From NCBI RefSeq assembly GCF_907165045.1, contig NZ_CAJRAU010000004.1, positions 372,001 to 436,000 on the forward strand: 64,000 nucleotides of DNA, read 5' to 3'. Shown one piece after another: positions 26,962 to 34,978 of the stretch. The notes under the pieces are model-generated. The model made no database searches, was not told where the DNA came from, and worked only from the letters and a program-made list of their open reading frames with translations. Origin of the DNA: Dyadobacter linearis. Lineage in GTDB: Bacteria; Bacteroidota; Bacteroidia; Cytophagales; Spirosomataceae. Position numbers and translations under genes: made by a program. Every line of letters begins with the position of its first letter. Within the stretch, counting starts at the first letter, position 1.

Positions 26962-26991
26962 CAGGGAATAGTAAAGTCGGAGTTCGTTTTT

Positions 26992-27489
26992 TTAAGGAGT
27001 AAATGTGCCTGGAATGTAAATCAATGCAATGCAATGTCCGGCAATGCCTTCCTCCCGGCCGACGAAACCAATGTGCTCGGAAGTAGTGGCTTTAATGGAA
27101 ATGTCTTCTTCTAAAATCCCGATCACACCAGCCAGGCAAGTTTTCATGGCAGGAATATGCGGGTTCAATTTAGGGTTTTGCAAAACAACGGTAACGTCTA
27201 TATTACCGACTTCAAACCCATTTTCCCGGATCATTTCAAGCACTTTTGACAGTAATACTTTGCTATCGACACCCTTCCATTGCGGGTCTTTGTCAGAAAA
27301 ATGGTAGCCGATATTACGCATATTCGCTGCGCCTAGCAACGCGTCGCAGATTACGTGGCAGACAATATCGGCGTCGGAATGTCCCTTTGCACCGTGAGTA
27401 TGTGGAATCTGAATGCCGCCAAGCCAGAAAGGCCTGCCTTCTTCCAGCTGATGAACATCGTAGCCCTGGCCTACGCGGAATGGGAACAT
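26992..27489 (-). CDS. ispF: 2-C-methyl-D-erythritol 2,4-cyclodiphosphate synthase
   Basis: A 165-residue enzyme of the MEP isoprenoid pathway forming the cyclic diphosphate from CDP-ME 2-phosphate. The zinc site is in GYDVHQLEEG (Asp and His) and GHSDADIVCHVI (second His), and the C-terminal GFVGREEGIAGHCIALI closes the active site. Length is normal. It sits on the same strand as the amidohydrolase gene (gap 30 bases) and downstream of a coiled-coil gene. No ispD is adjacent. Confidence 0.96.
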   Translation of the reverse strand: MFPFRVGQGYDVHQLEEGRPFWLGGIQIPHTHGAKGHSDADIVCHVICDALLGAANMRNIGYHFSDKDPQWKGVDSKVLLSKVLEMIRENGFEVGNIDVTVVLQNPKLNPHIPAMKTCLAGVIGILEEDISIKATTSEHIGFVGREEGIAGHCIALIYIPGTFTP

Positions 27490-27524
27490 ATTTTAGGATT
27501 AATGCAGATTAACTTTAAGGAATA

Positions 27525-28037
27525 TTATCGGAGTTTCAGTATTTCTATATCTTCTTCCATTCGCTCGAATCTGGTATCGATGCCGTCAAAGCGATTCATA
27601 ATCGCCTCGAAAAAATGCGCCATCATATCTTTCGTAACCATATTGTTCTCTATTGTTTCGAGCCTGATCTCGATTTTATCTAGTCTGACTTCAACCTTAT
27701 CAAGCCTGATTTCAATCTTGTCCAGCCTGGCTTCGATCTGTTCGATTCTGATTATAAGTTCGGCAATGGTGGCTTCAATGCTATCGAGCCTCCTGTCAAT
27801 TTTATCGATCCTGCCCTCGAGGTCATCGAGCCTGCTGATGACAATCGCAAGTGTAGCTTCAATATCGTCCAACCTGCCTTTGATCAGCTCGATATCAAGC
27901 GAGTTCTTTCTTACAACTCTGATAAGGTCAAGCAGGGTTTCCCACAGTTTGTTATGTCCCGCTTCCAGCCTGTCCATCCGGATCAGAATGTCAGCGATTA
28001 ATTCTTCCAGATTACCAATTCTGTCTCTGTCCTTCAT
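27525..28037 (-). CDS. Tropomyosin-like coiled-coil protein, 170 residues
   Basis: A soluble protein that is almost wholly a heptad coiled coil from about residue 45 to 132, with near-regular units of the type IEARLDK, IEIRLDK, VEVRLDK, IEIRLET. At DNA level this region is a 21-bp imperfect tandem repeat. It has no signal peptide, membrane segment or catalytic motif, and ends MEEDIEILKLR. Its function is unknown; such proteins often act as spacers or multimerisers. It lies 36 bases upstream of ispF on the same strand but has its own promoter-like element. Confidence 0.8.
   Translation of the reverse strand: MKDRDRIGNLEELIADILIRMDRLEAGHNKLWETLLDLIRVVRKNSLDIELIKGRLDDIEATLAIVISRLDDLEGRIDKIDRRLDSIEATIAELIIRIEQIEARLDKIEIRLDKVEVRLDKIEIRLETIENNMVTKDMMAHFFEAIMNRFDGIDTRFERMEEDIEILKLR
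27655..27860 (-). repeat. 21-bp imperfect tandem repeat inside the coiled-coil gene
   Basis: Seven or more units of about 21 bp (for example CAAGCCTGATTTCAATCT on the plus strand) each encode one heptad. Repeats of this kind can expand or contract by slippage without frameshift. Confidence 0.7.
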
Positions 28038-28054
28038 ATGTAATGTGCTTCAAA

Positions 28055-28062
28055 CAAATATA
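28055..28062 (-). promoter_or_regulatory. Putative -7 element for the coiled-coil gene
   Basis: The minus strand reads TATATTTG, an exact -7 match, with only about 11 bases to the ATG, so the leader would be very short. Confidence 0.35.
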
Positions 28063-28167
28063 ATAAATCTTTAGAAGCTTAGACGGAGAGAGCAGAGATA
28101 GGTAACGGGGTGCAGGTAACTTTATTTTTACAAAAAGATTTCGAGGAGATCTGATCGGTACAAATGC

Positions 28168-28206
28168 AAAAAAGGCTGGAAGTTTCGTTTCCAGCCCCTT
28201 TTTATA
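28168..28206 (-). terminator. Terminator after the anti-sigma-like gene
   Basis: GGCTGGAA pairs with TTCCAGCC over a 7-base loop and is followed on the minus strand by six T, 11 bases past the stop. Confidence 0.8.
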
Positions 28207-28216
28207 AATGTTAATT

Positions 28217-28672
28217 TTACTTAACCTGCTCGATTTGCTGCGCTTTCAGTCTTTGCAGTTCCTCCTGCTGGCTTACTGATTTGAAATAGTAATACAAACC
28301 GGCTATCAGGAAAATTTTAGACAGAACAAACACGGCAATAAAAGCCGGGCGCCAGAACTTGTGCACTTTCATGTGCGTATCGTTGACCTCTACATCAAGA
28401 TATTGGCGGCTGGTATGCTCATTTGTAAATTCATGCTTTTCCTTTTTAGCCCGGGTACTGCGCAGTCTTACAACCTCTCTCACAGCCTCCGGCGGATTCA
28501 CAGATTCTCTCTCAAAGTATGTATTAATCCCAGCTTCCAGTACCACTGTATATTCTTCAAGTGCCGGATCTGCCGACACCATTTCTCTGACCTTCTCCTG
28601 TTCTTCTTTATCTGTCAGTCCAAGCAAGTGGGCTTCCAATATTCCGCTTTCTATAAATTCCTGTGTTTTCAA
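28217..28672 (-). CDS. Anti-sigma-factor-like membrane protein, TTG start
   Basis: A 151-residue protein with a soluble N-terminal domain resembling RskA-type anti-sigma factors (FIESGILEAHLLGLTDKEEQ, then VSADPALEEY) and one membrane helix near residues 108-130, with a short outer tail rich in Q. It lacks a zinc-finger motif. No in-frame ATG exists upstream after the preceding stop, so translation most likely begins at the TTG at 28672, 11 bases after the sigma-like gene. The pair almost certainly forms a regulator and its inhibitor. Confidence 0.65.
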   Translation of the reverse strand: MKTQEFIESGILEAHLLGLTDKEEQEKVREMVSADPALEEYTVVLEAGINTYFERESVNPPEAVREVVRLRSTRAKKEKHEFTNEHTSRQYLDVEVNDTHMKVHKFWRPAFIAVFVLSKIFLIAGLYYYFKSVSQQEELQRLKAQQIEQVK

Positions 28673-28683
28673 TGTGTGTCGTG

Positions 28684-29145
28684 TTATGCGTTGCCGTTTG
28701 GTTTAAAAAAGTCGTGAAAGCTGCGAAGAACCTCCGACTTACTGATATTCAGTTTTCCAGCCACTTCTTCGGGGGTAAATCCCTGTCGAAAAGCGAGGTC
28801 GAAAATGATCTGTGGGGTTGGCGTGCCTGCCGGCCGGAGATTGTCTTCTTCAAGCGGCGTTAATGCAGTTAATTTTCGCTTCGCCTCCACCGCCTTCGCT
28901 CTTGCCAGCTTGATAATGCAGGCGGCGTAGGAAAACGGATAGCTGTTGCACGATTGCAATAATGGCGAAGAAAAAACGCTCACCAAAACTTCCTGGGCTA
29001 AATGCGGCTGCGGGATAATTTGCAGAATAATACCATAAGCCATTGCACCGTACTGGTCGTAAACTTCAACAGAGCTGAGGTTTCTGTCCTGTTTCAGAAC
29101 AGGTTGCGGCCCGGATGCATTACTTATCCTTTCTAGTTCATTCAT
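28684..29145 (-). CDS. Reduced ECF-sigma-like protein, 153 residues
   Basis: Resembles the ECF sigma family, with the region-2 opening VEVYDQYGAMAYGIILQII and HLAQEVL, but the following core-binding/-10 helix has diverged (VSVFSSPLLQSCNSYPFSYAACIIKLARAK) and lacks the usual T-F-x-K-x-W. The C-terminus keeps a helix-turn-helix-like AFRQGFTPEEVAGKLNISKSEV. It may be a degenerate sigma or an adapter. It is followed by an anti-sigma-like gene, which supports a regulatory role. Confidence 0.6.
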   Translation of the reverse strand: MNELERISNASGPQPVLKQDRNLSSVEVYDQYGAMAYGIILQIIPQPHLAQEVLVSVFSSPLLQSCNSYPFSYAACIIKLARAKAVEAKRKLTALTPLEEDNLRPAGTPTPQIIFDLAFRQGFTPEEVAGKLNISKSEVLRSFHDFFKPNGNA

Positions 29146-29163
29146 ACATTACTATTAATTAAT

Positions 29164-29171
29164 CAAAAATA
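29164..29171 (-). promoter_or_regulatory. Putative -7 element for the sigma-like operon
   Basis: The minus strand reads TATTTTTG, matching TAnnTTTG, about 20 bases before the ATG at 29145. No clear -33. Confidence 0.33.
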
Positions 29172-29369
29172 GTCAATTGATACGATAAAGGGGGTATTAG
29201 TCGAAATAGTGGGTATGATTTGTGTAGTAATTGAGAGATACACTAAGGTAAATTTAATAGAATAACCTTATAATTTACCATTTGAAATAAAAAACTTGAA
29301 GGGGTACTTTACAACTGCGGCCGACATTATTTGCCGCATTTACGCCTGGCGTAAAACGCATTCGTTACA

Positions 29370-29377
29370 TACCTTTG
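29370..29377 (+). promoter_or_regulatory. Putative -7 element very close to the HAD gene start
   Basis: TACCTTTG ends 5 bases before the ATG at 29382. If used, transcription would begin at or next to the start codon and the mRNA would be leaderless. No proper -33 was found. Confidence 0.33.
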
Positions 29378-29381
29378 CGAC

Positions 29382-30041
29382 ATGACAAATCAGATAGCAG
29401 TGATTTTTGATATGGACGGCGTGATCTGCCACACCAATCCGTATCATTCCAAAGCATTCCAGGAATTCTTTTCAAAACGTAATTTAAGTCCGACCGAAGC
29501 CGATTTTGCGGCGCATATGTACGGAAAGAGCAATAGCTATATTCTCAGCCATTTTCTCGAAAGGGTTATTGAAGGGGAGGAATTGCTGAAAATGGAGGAC
29601 GAAAAGGAAAGCCTGTTCCGGCAATTATATGAACCGTTTGTTGAGCCGATCGCAGGTTTCTTGCCTTTCATAGAAAATCTGAAAAACAACAACGTTCTGC
29701 TCGGAGTAGCTACTTCTGCACCGCTGGCCAATCTGGAACTCATACTTGGGAAAGTTTCCCTGCAACAACATCTTGGTTCTGTGCTGGCGAGTGAAAATGT
29801 GAAAAAGCACAAGCCAGATCCTGAGGTTTATCTAACGTCGGCGGCTAATCTCGGCGTTTCACCGAATCAATGTGTGGTTTTTGAAGATTCATTTTCAGGC
29901 GTGTCGGCTGCGTTGAATGCAGGAATGCGTGTAGTAGGTGTGCTAAGCTCGCATACGATTGAAGAGCTGCCGCCTTGCAATTTTTATATTGAAGATTATC
30001 GCGAAATGTCCTTTGAGAAAGTGCGCGCGCTTTTTGACTAA
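29382..30041 (+). CDS. HAD-superfamily hydrolase (beta-phosphoglucomutase-like)
   Basis: A 219-residue HAD phosphatase. Motif I is IFDMDGVICHTNPYH with the nucleophile Asp, motif II is GVATSAP, motif III Lys is in KKHKPDPEVY and motif IV is VVFEDSFSGVSAALNAGM. The helical cap between residues 15 and 85 places it in subfamily IA, next to beta-phosphoglucomutase and small sugar-phosphate phosphatases; exact substrate unknown. It converges on an NlpC/P60 gene with 5 bases between stops. Confidence 0.85.
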   Translation: MTNQIAVIFDMDGVICHTNPYHSKAFQEFFSKRNLSPTEADFAAHMYGKSNSYILSHFLERVIEGEELLKMEDEKESLFRQLYEPFVEPIAGFLPFIENLKNNNVLLGVATSAPLANLELILGKVSLQQHLGSVLASENVKKHKPDPEVYLTSAANLGVSPNQCVVFEDSFSGVSAALNAGMRVVGVLSSHTIEELPPCNFYIEDYREMSFEKVRALFD

Positions 30042-30046
30042 AATAA

Positions 30047-30664
30047 TCAGATACCCTGGAAAGGTCTCATTGCCTTGACGAAGCGGCCTTTGAAGTAGGT
30101 TGAAAACAGATTATCTTCTCTCACGCCGCGTGACGTTGAAGCATGTATAAATATGATCTCTTGCGAGCTGCGCACATCCGTCACAATCCCGGCGTGGGAT
30201 ACATATCCTTCCTTGCCCGCTTCCGGGACAAAAAACAGCCAGTCGCCAGCTTTGATATCCTTCAACTGGCCCACTTCCTGCCCGAATTCCGATTGCTGCC
30301 ACGAAATGCGTGGTACTTTCATGCCTACTTCCGAGTATACCGAGCAAATAAGCCCTGAGCAGTCAATACCATTTTTATCGTTGCCTCCCGAGCGGTAAGG
30401 CGTGCCGGTATAAGTGCGCGCAACCTGCACAACCTGCGGAATATCAGATGTATTTCTTGGATTTGAATAGCTTGGTCTGGTCGAGGGAGCCGGTCTTCTG
30501 ACAGGCGGTTTAGCGGCAGGTTTCTTTGAAATCAGTGTTCTTCTGCTGCTTTTCGAAGTAGCGGTATTGCCCGGCGTTTTGCGCAGGGTATCGCAGGAAA
30601 AAAACAGAAAAGAGACTAGTAATGAGAAGGTAAGAAAAGTGGAAAAGGTAATTTGCTTCTTCAT
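30047..30664 (-). CDS. NlpC/P60 family peptidase lipoprotein
   Basis: A 205-residue C40 peptidase, a cell-wall endopeptidase by family. The lipobox FLFFSC anchors it, followed by a Lys/Arg/Pro-rich linker (SSRRTLISKKPAAKPPVRRPAPS). The catalytic domain has GIDCSGLICSVYSEVG (Cys), GYVSHAGIVTD (His) and IFIHASTSRG (third polar residue). I use the ATG at 30664 (MKKQITF); a TTG two codons upstream is less likely. It has no obvious operon partner. Confidence 0.88.
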   Translation of the reverse strand: MKKQITFSTFLTFSLLVSFLFFSCDTLRKTPGNTATSKSSRRTLISKKPAAKPPVRRPAPSTRPSYSNPRNTSDIPQVVQVARTYTGTPYRSGGNDKNGIDCSGLICSVYSEVGMKVPRISWQQSEFGQEVGQLKDIKAGDWLFFVPEAGKEGYVSHAGIVTDVRSSQEIIFIHASTSRGVREDNLFSTYFKGRFVKAMRPFQGI

Positions 30665-30873
30665 GCGCAAGCTTTGAATTGAAACAGTGTTTGATCAAAA
30701 ATACTAAGAAAATAATCGTTTGAACAGCGAAAAAGCAGGCTGTTTTACAAAAGGGCATGTATTTAAAGAACTGAATACCGGCTGAAAAATTGTAGTAAAT
30801 ATTATGTGACTGGCTGCATTGTGGTTAGTTTTGTTATTGATACTCGTCCCCGTTTTAACCGTATTTAGCTCCA

Positions 30874-31485
30874 ATGAAAATTATTTGTGTCGGAAGAAAT
30901 TACGCAGACCATATTGCGGAACTGAACAATGAGAAACCTGATGCGCCCGTCATTTTTTTGAAACCGGAAACGGCCCAACTACGTATAGGAGAGCCTTTTT
31001 TCTATCCTAGTTTTTCAAAAGATGTGCATCACGAAGTGGAGCTGGTGGTGAAGATTAACCGAGTAGGCAAAAATATAGAAGAACGTTTTGCTCATAAATA
31101 TTACGACGAGATCGGGATTGGTGTTGATTTCACCGCAAGAGATCTGCAATCGGAGCTTAAAAGCAAAGGCTTACCCTGGGAGCTCGCCAAAGCATTTAAT
31201 GGATCGGCGCCGGTTTCGGAGTTTGTTCCGGTGAGTGATTTCGCTGATATTCAGGATATTAATTTCAGCTTGGAAATAAATGGAGAGACGAAGCAGCAGG
31301 GAAATTCCTCGATGATGCTATACCGGATCAACTATCTGATTTCTTTTGTTTCGAAATATTTTACACTCAAAAAAGGCGACCTGATCTTTACTGGAACACC
31401 AAAAGGCGTTTCCGCTGTACAGATAGGGGACAAGCTCACTGCATTTATCGAAGGCAAGAAGATGCTGGAATTGTTCGTTAGATAA
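30874..31485 (+). CDS. Fumarylacetoacetate hydrolase (FAH) family protein
   Basis: A 203-residue FAH-domain protein, a typical small hydrolase or acylpyruvase (YcgM/FAHD1-like). Motifs seen are MKIICVGRNYADHIAELNN, PVIFLKPETA, the metal-binding VHHEVELVV, GIGVDFTARDLQ and the C-terminal FTGTPKGVSAVQIGD. Likely substrate is an acylpyruvate or oxaloacetate, which cannot be fixed here. It precedes the M23 gene on the same strand by 51 bases. Confidence 0.9.
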   Translation: MKIICVGRNYADHIAELNNEKPDAPVIFLKPETAQLRIGEPFFYPSFSKDVHHEVELVVKINRVGKNIEERFAHKYYDEIGIGVDFTARDLQSELKSKGLPWELAKAFNGSAPVSEFVPVSDFADIQDINFSLEINGETKQQGNSSMMLYRINYLISFVSKYFTLKKGDLIFTGTPKGVSAVQIGDKLTAFIEGKKMLELFVR

Positions 31486-31536
31486 ACCGTGTTCTTCTAG
31501 TACCGGTCATTCACTACCGCAATCATACTTTCTTTC

Positions 31537-33495
31537 ATGCTTCATTGCTCCCGGATATTTGTCCGCACCTGCTTTTTTGTCTTGGGATTCATAAGTGTTG
31601 GTCAACTTTCCTTTGCCCAGAAACAATCTTACCCCAAAAATTACTACCAGTTTCCGATCCGTCCAGGGCTTTCCAATTCGCTTGCCGGCGGACTGGGGGA
31701 TTTGCGGAGCAATCACTTTCACGCCGGTCTCGACATTCGTACCGAGCAGCGCGAAGGTTTACCTGTTTATGCGGCTGCGGAAGGATATGTATATAAAGTA
31801 GGCGTGCAGCGGAGCGGTTATGGAAATGTGATCTACCTGCGCCACCCAAACGGCCAAACGACGGTTTACGGGCATTTACTGAAATTCGGAGAGCCGCTCG
31901 CGAGCTATGTCCGGGAAGAGCAATATAAGAAGCAAACCTTTGAAATAGAGTTATTTCCGGAAGAAGGAAAATATGCAGTAAAAAAGGGCGAAGTGATTGC
32001 GCTTTCCGGAAATACCGGCGGCTCGGCTGGTCCGCATTTGCATTTCGAGATAAGGGATTCCAAGAACAATTATCTTAACCCGCTTTATTTCGGTTTTCAA
32101 GAGATTAAAGATGTAACGCCTCCGAAGTTTGTCAATCTGGCTATCCGGCCACTGGATATCAATGGGCGCGTGAATGGGCAGTTTGACCGGAAAGTATATG
32201 CGCCGATCAAGTTGCCTGACGGATCTTACAGGTTGAAGGAGCCAGTTACCGCCACAGGTATGATCGGTTTTGACCTGGTAGCGCACGATCAGATGACGGG
32301 AACGGGATTTCGGTACGGTTTGCAATGCATTGAAATTAAAATGGACGGGCAGGAAGTATTTTCCTATAACATTGAAATTTTTCCGAGCACATCTACGAGG
32401 GACTACAACAACCTGATCGACTACGAAACCGAGCAGGCGACAGGGCAACGGTTTTTGAAATGCTACGTACCTGATGGAAATAATTTCAATCTCTTCAAAA
32501 CGAATGCGTACCAGGGAAAACTGAATATTGCGGATACACTGGATCACGAGGTAAGTATTAGAATATCAGATTCATACGAGAATTCTTCGCAACTGTATTT
32601 TACAATAAAAGGTGAAGCAAGAAATCAGCCGCTGCCCGTTTATGATATGGAAATGAGTCCGGAATGGGTGCAGACTGATGTTCAGGAAAATACATTAGTA
32701 GTAAAAGCAAAATATTACCGCAGCTCGCTTCCGCTGGTTACCTATTTTGTGGCTGGAAAAGAAGTGAAAAGCAAGCCGGACCTGTACGCAAACGAAACGG
32801 CAGTATTTTTAACTGATCTGAGAGAATACCGGCCTGATTCTGTGCAGGTTGGGAATAAAACAGTAAAAACTTTCCTGAGAAGTCAGATATTCCCGGCCGC
32901 CCCTGCCCGGTTTGAAGGGGAGAAGTGGGCGATTGATTTTAAGAATACCAGCCTTTTCGATACCCTTTTCCTGACCGGCCAGCGAAACTTCAATGCATTA
33001 ACTATCAATAACCGTGGCACGGCGCTGAACGATTACATTACTGTTTCATTTGAACCTGAAAAAGCCCCGGAGAATAAAGATAAGGCCAGTATTTACAGAT
33101 ATGTTGGCGGATATTACAGATTCCTGGGAGGGACTTGGGAGGAGGATCGGATCAAGTTTGATACCAGAGAGCTGGGCACATTTGTGGTAATGGCCGATAC
33201 CATGCCGCCGAAAGTAAAGCTGATTGAGCATAGTAAAGCGCGCATTCGGGGCTATATCAGTGATGCTACTTCGGGAATAGCTCATTTCAAGGCATTTGTG
33301 AATGGGGAGTGGGTTTTGTTGAACTACGATTACAAAAAAGCTTATATCTGGTCAGAAAAACTGGATAAGGAAAAGCCTTTTGAGGGCGAGCTGACCGTGG
33401 AAGTGACGGACAGGGCAGGAAATAGTACTATCTTGCGAACAGAAATTGCCGAACCGGTTGTTGTTAAAAAGAAGGCAAGAAAACGTAAAAAATAG
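31537..33495 (+). CDS. M23 family metallopeptidase with large C-terminal region
   Basis: A 652-residue exported peptidoglycan-endopeptidase-type protein. A signal peptide (ending LSFAQ near residue 28) is followed by the lysostaphin-like M23 domain with HFHAGLDIRT (zinc ligands His and Asp), TVYGHLL and GPHLHFEIRD (the H-x-H pair), ending about residue 185. The remaining 450 residues look like beta-sandwich domains and finish with a very basic tail KKKARKRKK. The large C-terminal part is common in Bacteroidota members and its function is unknown. The bcp gene starts 3 bases after the stop, so they are co-transcribed. Confidence 0.9.
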   Translation: MLHCSRIFVRTCFFVLGFISVGQLSFAQKQSYPKNYYQFPIRPGLSNSLAGGLGDLRSNHFHAGLDIRTEQREGLPVYAAAEGYVYKVGVQRSGYGNVIYLRHPNGQTTVYGHLLKFGEPLASYVREEQYKKQTFEIELFPEEGKYAVKKGEVIALSGNTGGSAGPHLHFEIRDSKNNYLNPLYFGFQEIKDVTPPKFVNLAIRPLDINGRVNGQFDRKVYAPIKLPDGSYRLKEPVTATGMIGFDLVAHDQMTGTGFRYGLQCIEIKMDGQEVFSYNIEIFPSTSTRDYNNLIDYETEQATGQRFLKCYVPDGNNFNLFKTNAYQGKLNIADTLDHEVSIRISDSYENSSQLYFTIKGEARNQPLPVYDMEMSPEWVQTDVQENTLVVKAKYYRSSLPLVTYFVAGKEVKSKPDLYANETAVFLTDLREYRPDSVQVGNKTVKTFLRSQIFPAAPARFEGEKWAIDFKNTSLFDTLFLTGQRNFNALTINNRGTALNDYITVSFEPEKAPENKDKASIYRYVGGYYRFLGGTWEEDRIKFDTRELGTFVVMADTMPPKVKLIEHSKARIRGYISDATSGIAHFKAFVNGEWVLLNYDYKKAYIWSEKLDKEKPFEGELTVEVTDRAGNSTILRTEIAEPVVVKKKARKRKK

Positions 33496-33498
33496 TAT

Positions 33499-33957
33499 AT
33501 GGGACTTGAAGTGGGACAACCCGCGCCGACATTTTCAGCCAAAGATCAGGATGGTAAGGAAGTAAAACTTTCAGATTTTAAAGGAAAAAAACTGATTCTG
33601 TACTTTTATCCTAAAGACAACACACCAACGTGCACCACGCAGGCTTGTAATCTACGCGATAATTATAAATTGCTTCTGAAAAAGGGTTATAAAGTGCTGG
33701 GAGTGAGCAATGATGATGAGAAGTCGCATTTGAAATTTATTAAAAAATACGACCTGCCCTTTCCGTTACTGGCTGATACGGATCATAAAATGGTGGAGGA
33801 TTATCAGGTTTGGGGTGAAAAAAATACGTTTGGTCGCACCTATATGGGGGTTTTGCGTACAACCTTCGTCATTAATGAAGAGGGGATTATTGAAGAGATC
33901 ATCCAAAAGGTAGAATCCAAAAACCACGCAGGTCAAATTCTTGGTAATACTGATTAA
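33499..33957 (+). CDS. bcp: Thioredoxin-dependent thiol peroxidase (Bcp/PrxQ)
   Basis: A 152-residue peroxiredoxin of the BCP class, reducing hydroperoxides with thioredoxin as donor. The peroxidatic Cys is in KDNTPTCTTQACNLRD, with the second (resolving) Cys five residues later in the same helix, the PrxQ pattern. VLGVSNDDEKSHLKFI and the C-terminal TFVINEEGII are typical. It follows the M23 gene by 3 bases. Confidence 0.95.
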   Translation: MGLEVGQPAPTFSAKDQDGKEVKLSDFKGKKLILYFYPKDNTPTCTTQACNLRDNYKLLLKKGYKVLGVSNDDEKSHLKFIKKYDLPFPLLADTDHKMVEDYQVWGEKNTFGRTYMGVLRTTFVINEEGIIEEIIQKVESKNHAGQILGNTD

Positions 33958-34062
33958 TAATAAGTCATTTTACCAAATCTAATAAACAGACATTTGTCGG
34001 GCTAAGTTGCTCACGTTGAGCCGCGGCCGGATCTAGTACAGTCCAATAGAAAATAGATAAAA

Positions 34063-34920
34063 ATGGAAATTGAACAATTAGAAAAAGTAGCTTCACAAGT
34101 TCGCAGGGACATTGTACGCATGGTACATGGCTGTCAATCGGGTCACCCGGGCGGTTCCCTTGGCTGTACTGAATTATTTGTGGCCCTTTATTTCGAGCGC
34201 CTCAAATTGAAGGAAGAAGGCGGAAAGCCTGTTTTCGATATGAATGGAACGGATGAAGATCTTTTCTTCCTTTCAAACGGTCACATTTCTCCGGTATGGT
34301 ACAGTACGCTTGCGCGTCGCGGCTATTTCCCGGTTGAGGAACTTGCAACTTTCCGTAAGCTGGACTCAAGATTGCAGGGCCACCCGACCACGCACGAGCA
34401 TCTGGAAGGTATTCGCATTGCGTCGGGTTCACTTGGACAAGGACTTTCAGTGGCACTGGGCGCTGCGACGGCGAAGAAGCTGAATAATGATAAAGGTATT
34501 GTTTACGTCCTGATGGGCGATGGCGAGCAGCAGGAAGGCCAGGTTTGGGAAGCGGTTACATTCGCGCCCCACCACGAAGTTGATAACCTGATCGCATTCA
34601 TTGACCTCAACGGACAGCAGATCGACGGCCCGACAGTGAAAGTAATGAACAACCGTGATCTTGGTAAAAAATACGAAGCTTTCGGCTGGGAAGTGATATC
34701 GATTGAAGAAGGTAATGACATGGCGGCAGTACTGAAAGGCCTTTACGAAGCGAAAAGCCGCCTCGGACACGGCAGACCGATCCTTGTGTTATTGCATACC
34801 GGAATGGGCTACGGCGTAGATTTCATGATGGGCAGTCACAAATGGCACGGTGTAGCACCAAACGACGAGCAACTTGCCGCAGCTTTGGGCCAGCTGGAAG
34901 AAAGCCTGGGTGATTATTGA
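34063..34920 (+). CDS. Transketolase, N-terminal subunit
   Basis: A 285-residue protein carrying only the thiamine-diphosphate-binding half of transketolase: GHPGGSLGCTELFVALYF, the Mg/TPP motif GDGEQQEGQVWEA, NLIAFIDLNGQQIDGP and the His-containing MMGSHKWHG. The catalytic unit needs the second half encoded next. Transketolase moves C2 units in the pentose phosphate pathway. Split forms are common in archaea and many bacteria. The gap to the C-terminal gene is 58 bases. Confidence 0.93.
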   Translation: MEIEQLEKVASQVRRDIVRMVHGCQSGHPGGSLGCTELFVALYFERLKLKEEGGKPVFDMNGTDEDLFFLSNGHISPVWYSTLARRGYFPVEELATFRKLDSRLQGHPTTHEHLEGIRIASGSLGQGLSVALGAATAKKLNNDKGIVYVLMGDGEQQEGQVWEAVTFAPHHEVDNLIAFIDLNGQQIDGPTVKVMNNRDLGKKYEAFGWEVISIEEGNDMAAVLKGLYEAKSRLGHGRPILVLLHTGMGYGVDFMMGSHKWHGVAPNDEQLAAALGQLEESLGDY

Positions 34921-34978
34921 TCTCAAAAGGGTGCAATAGTCTGTTAATGTCATTATTTATTCAAAAGAAATTTCACAA

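Noticed and set aside
27355-28074. Plus-strand 239-residue serine-rich frame across ispF and the coiled-coil gene
   Set aside because: The Ser/Ile pattern is only the reverse-strand reading of the 21-bp heptad repeats.
31951-32547. Minus-strand 198-residue frame opposite the M23 gene
   Set aside because: No start context, no known motif, and fully inside a strong gene.
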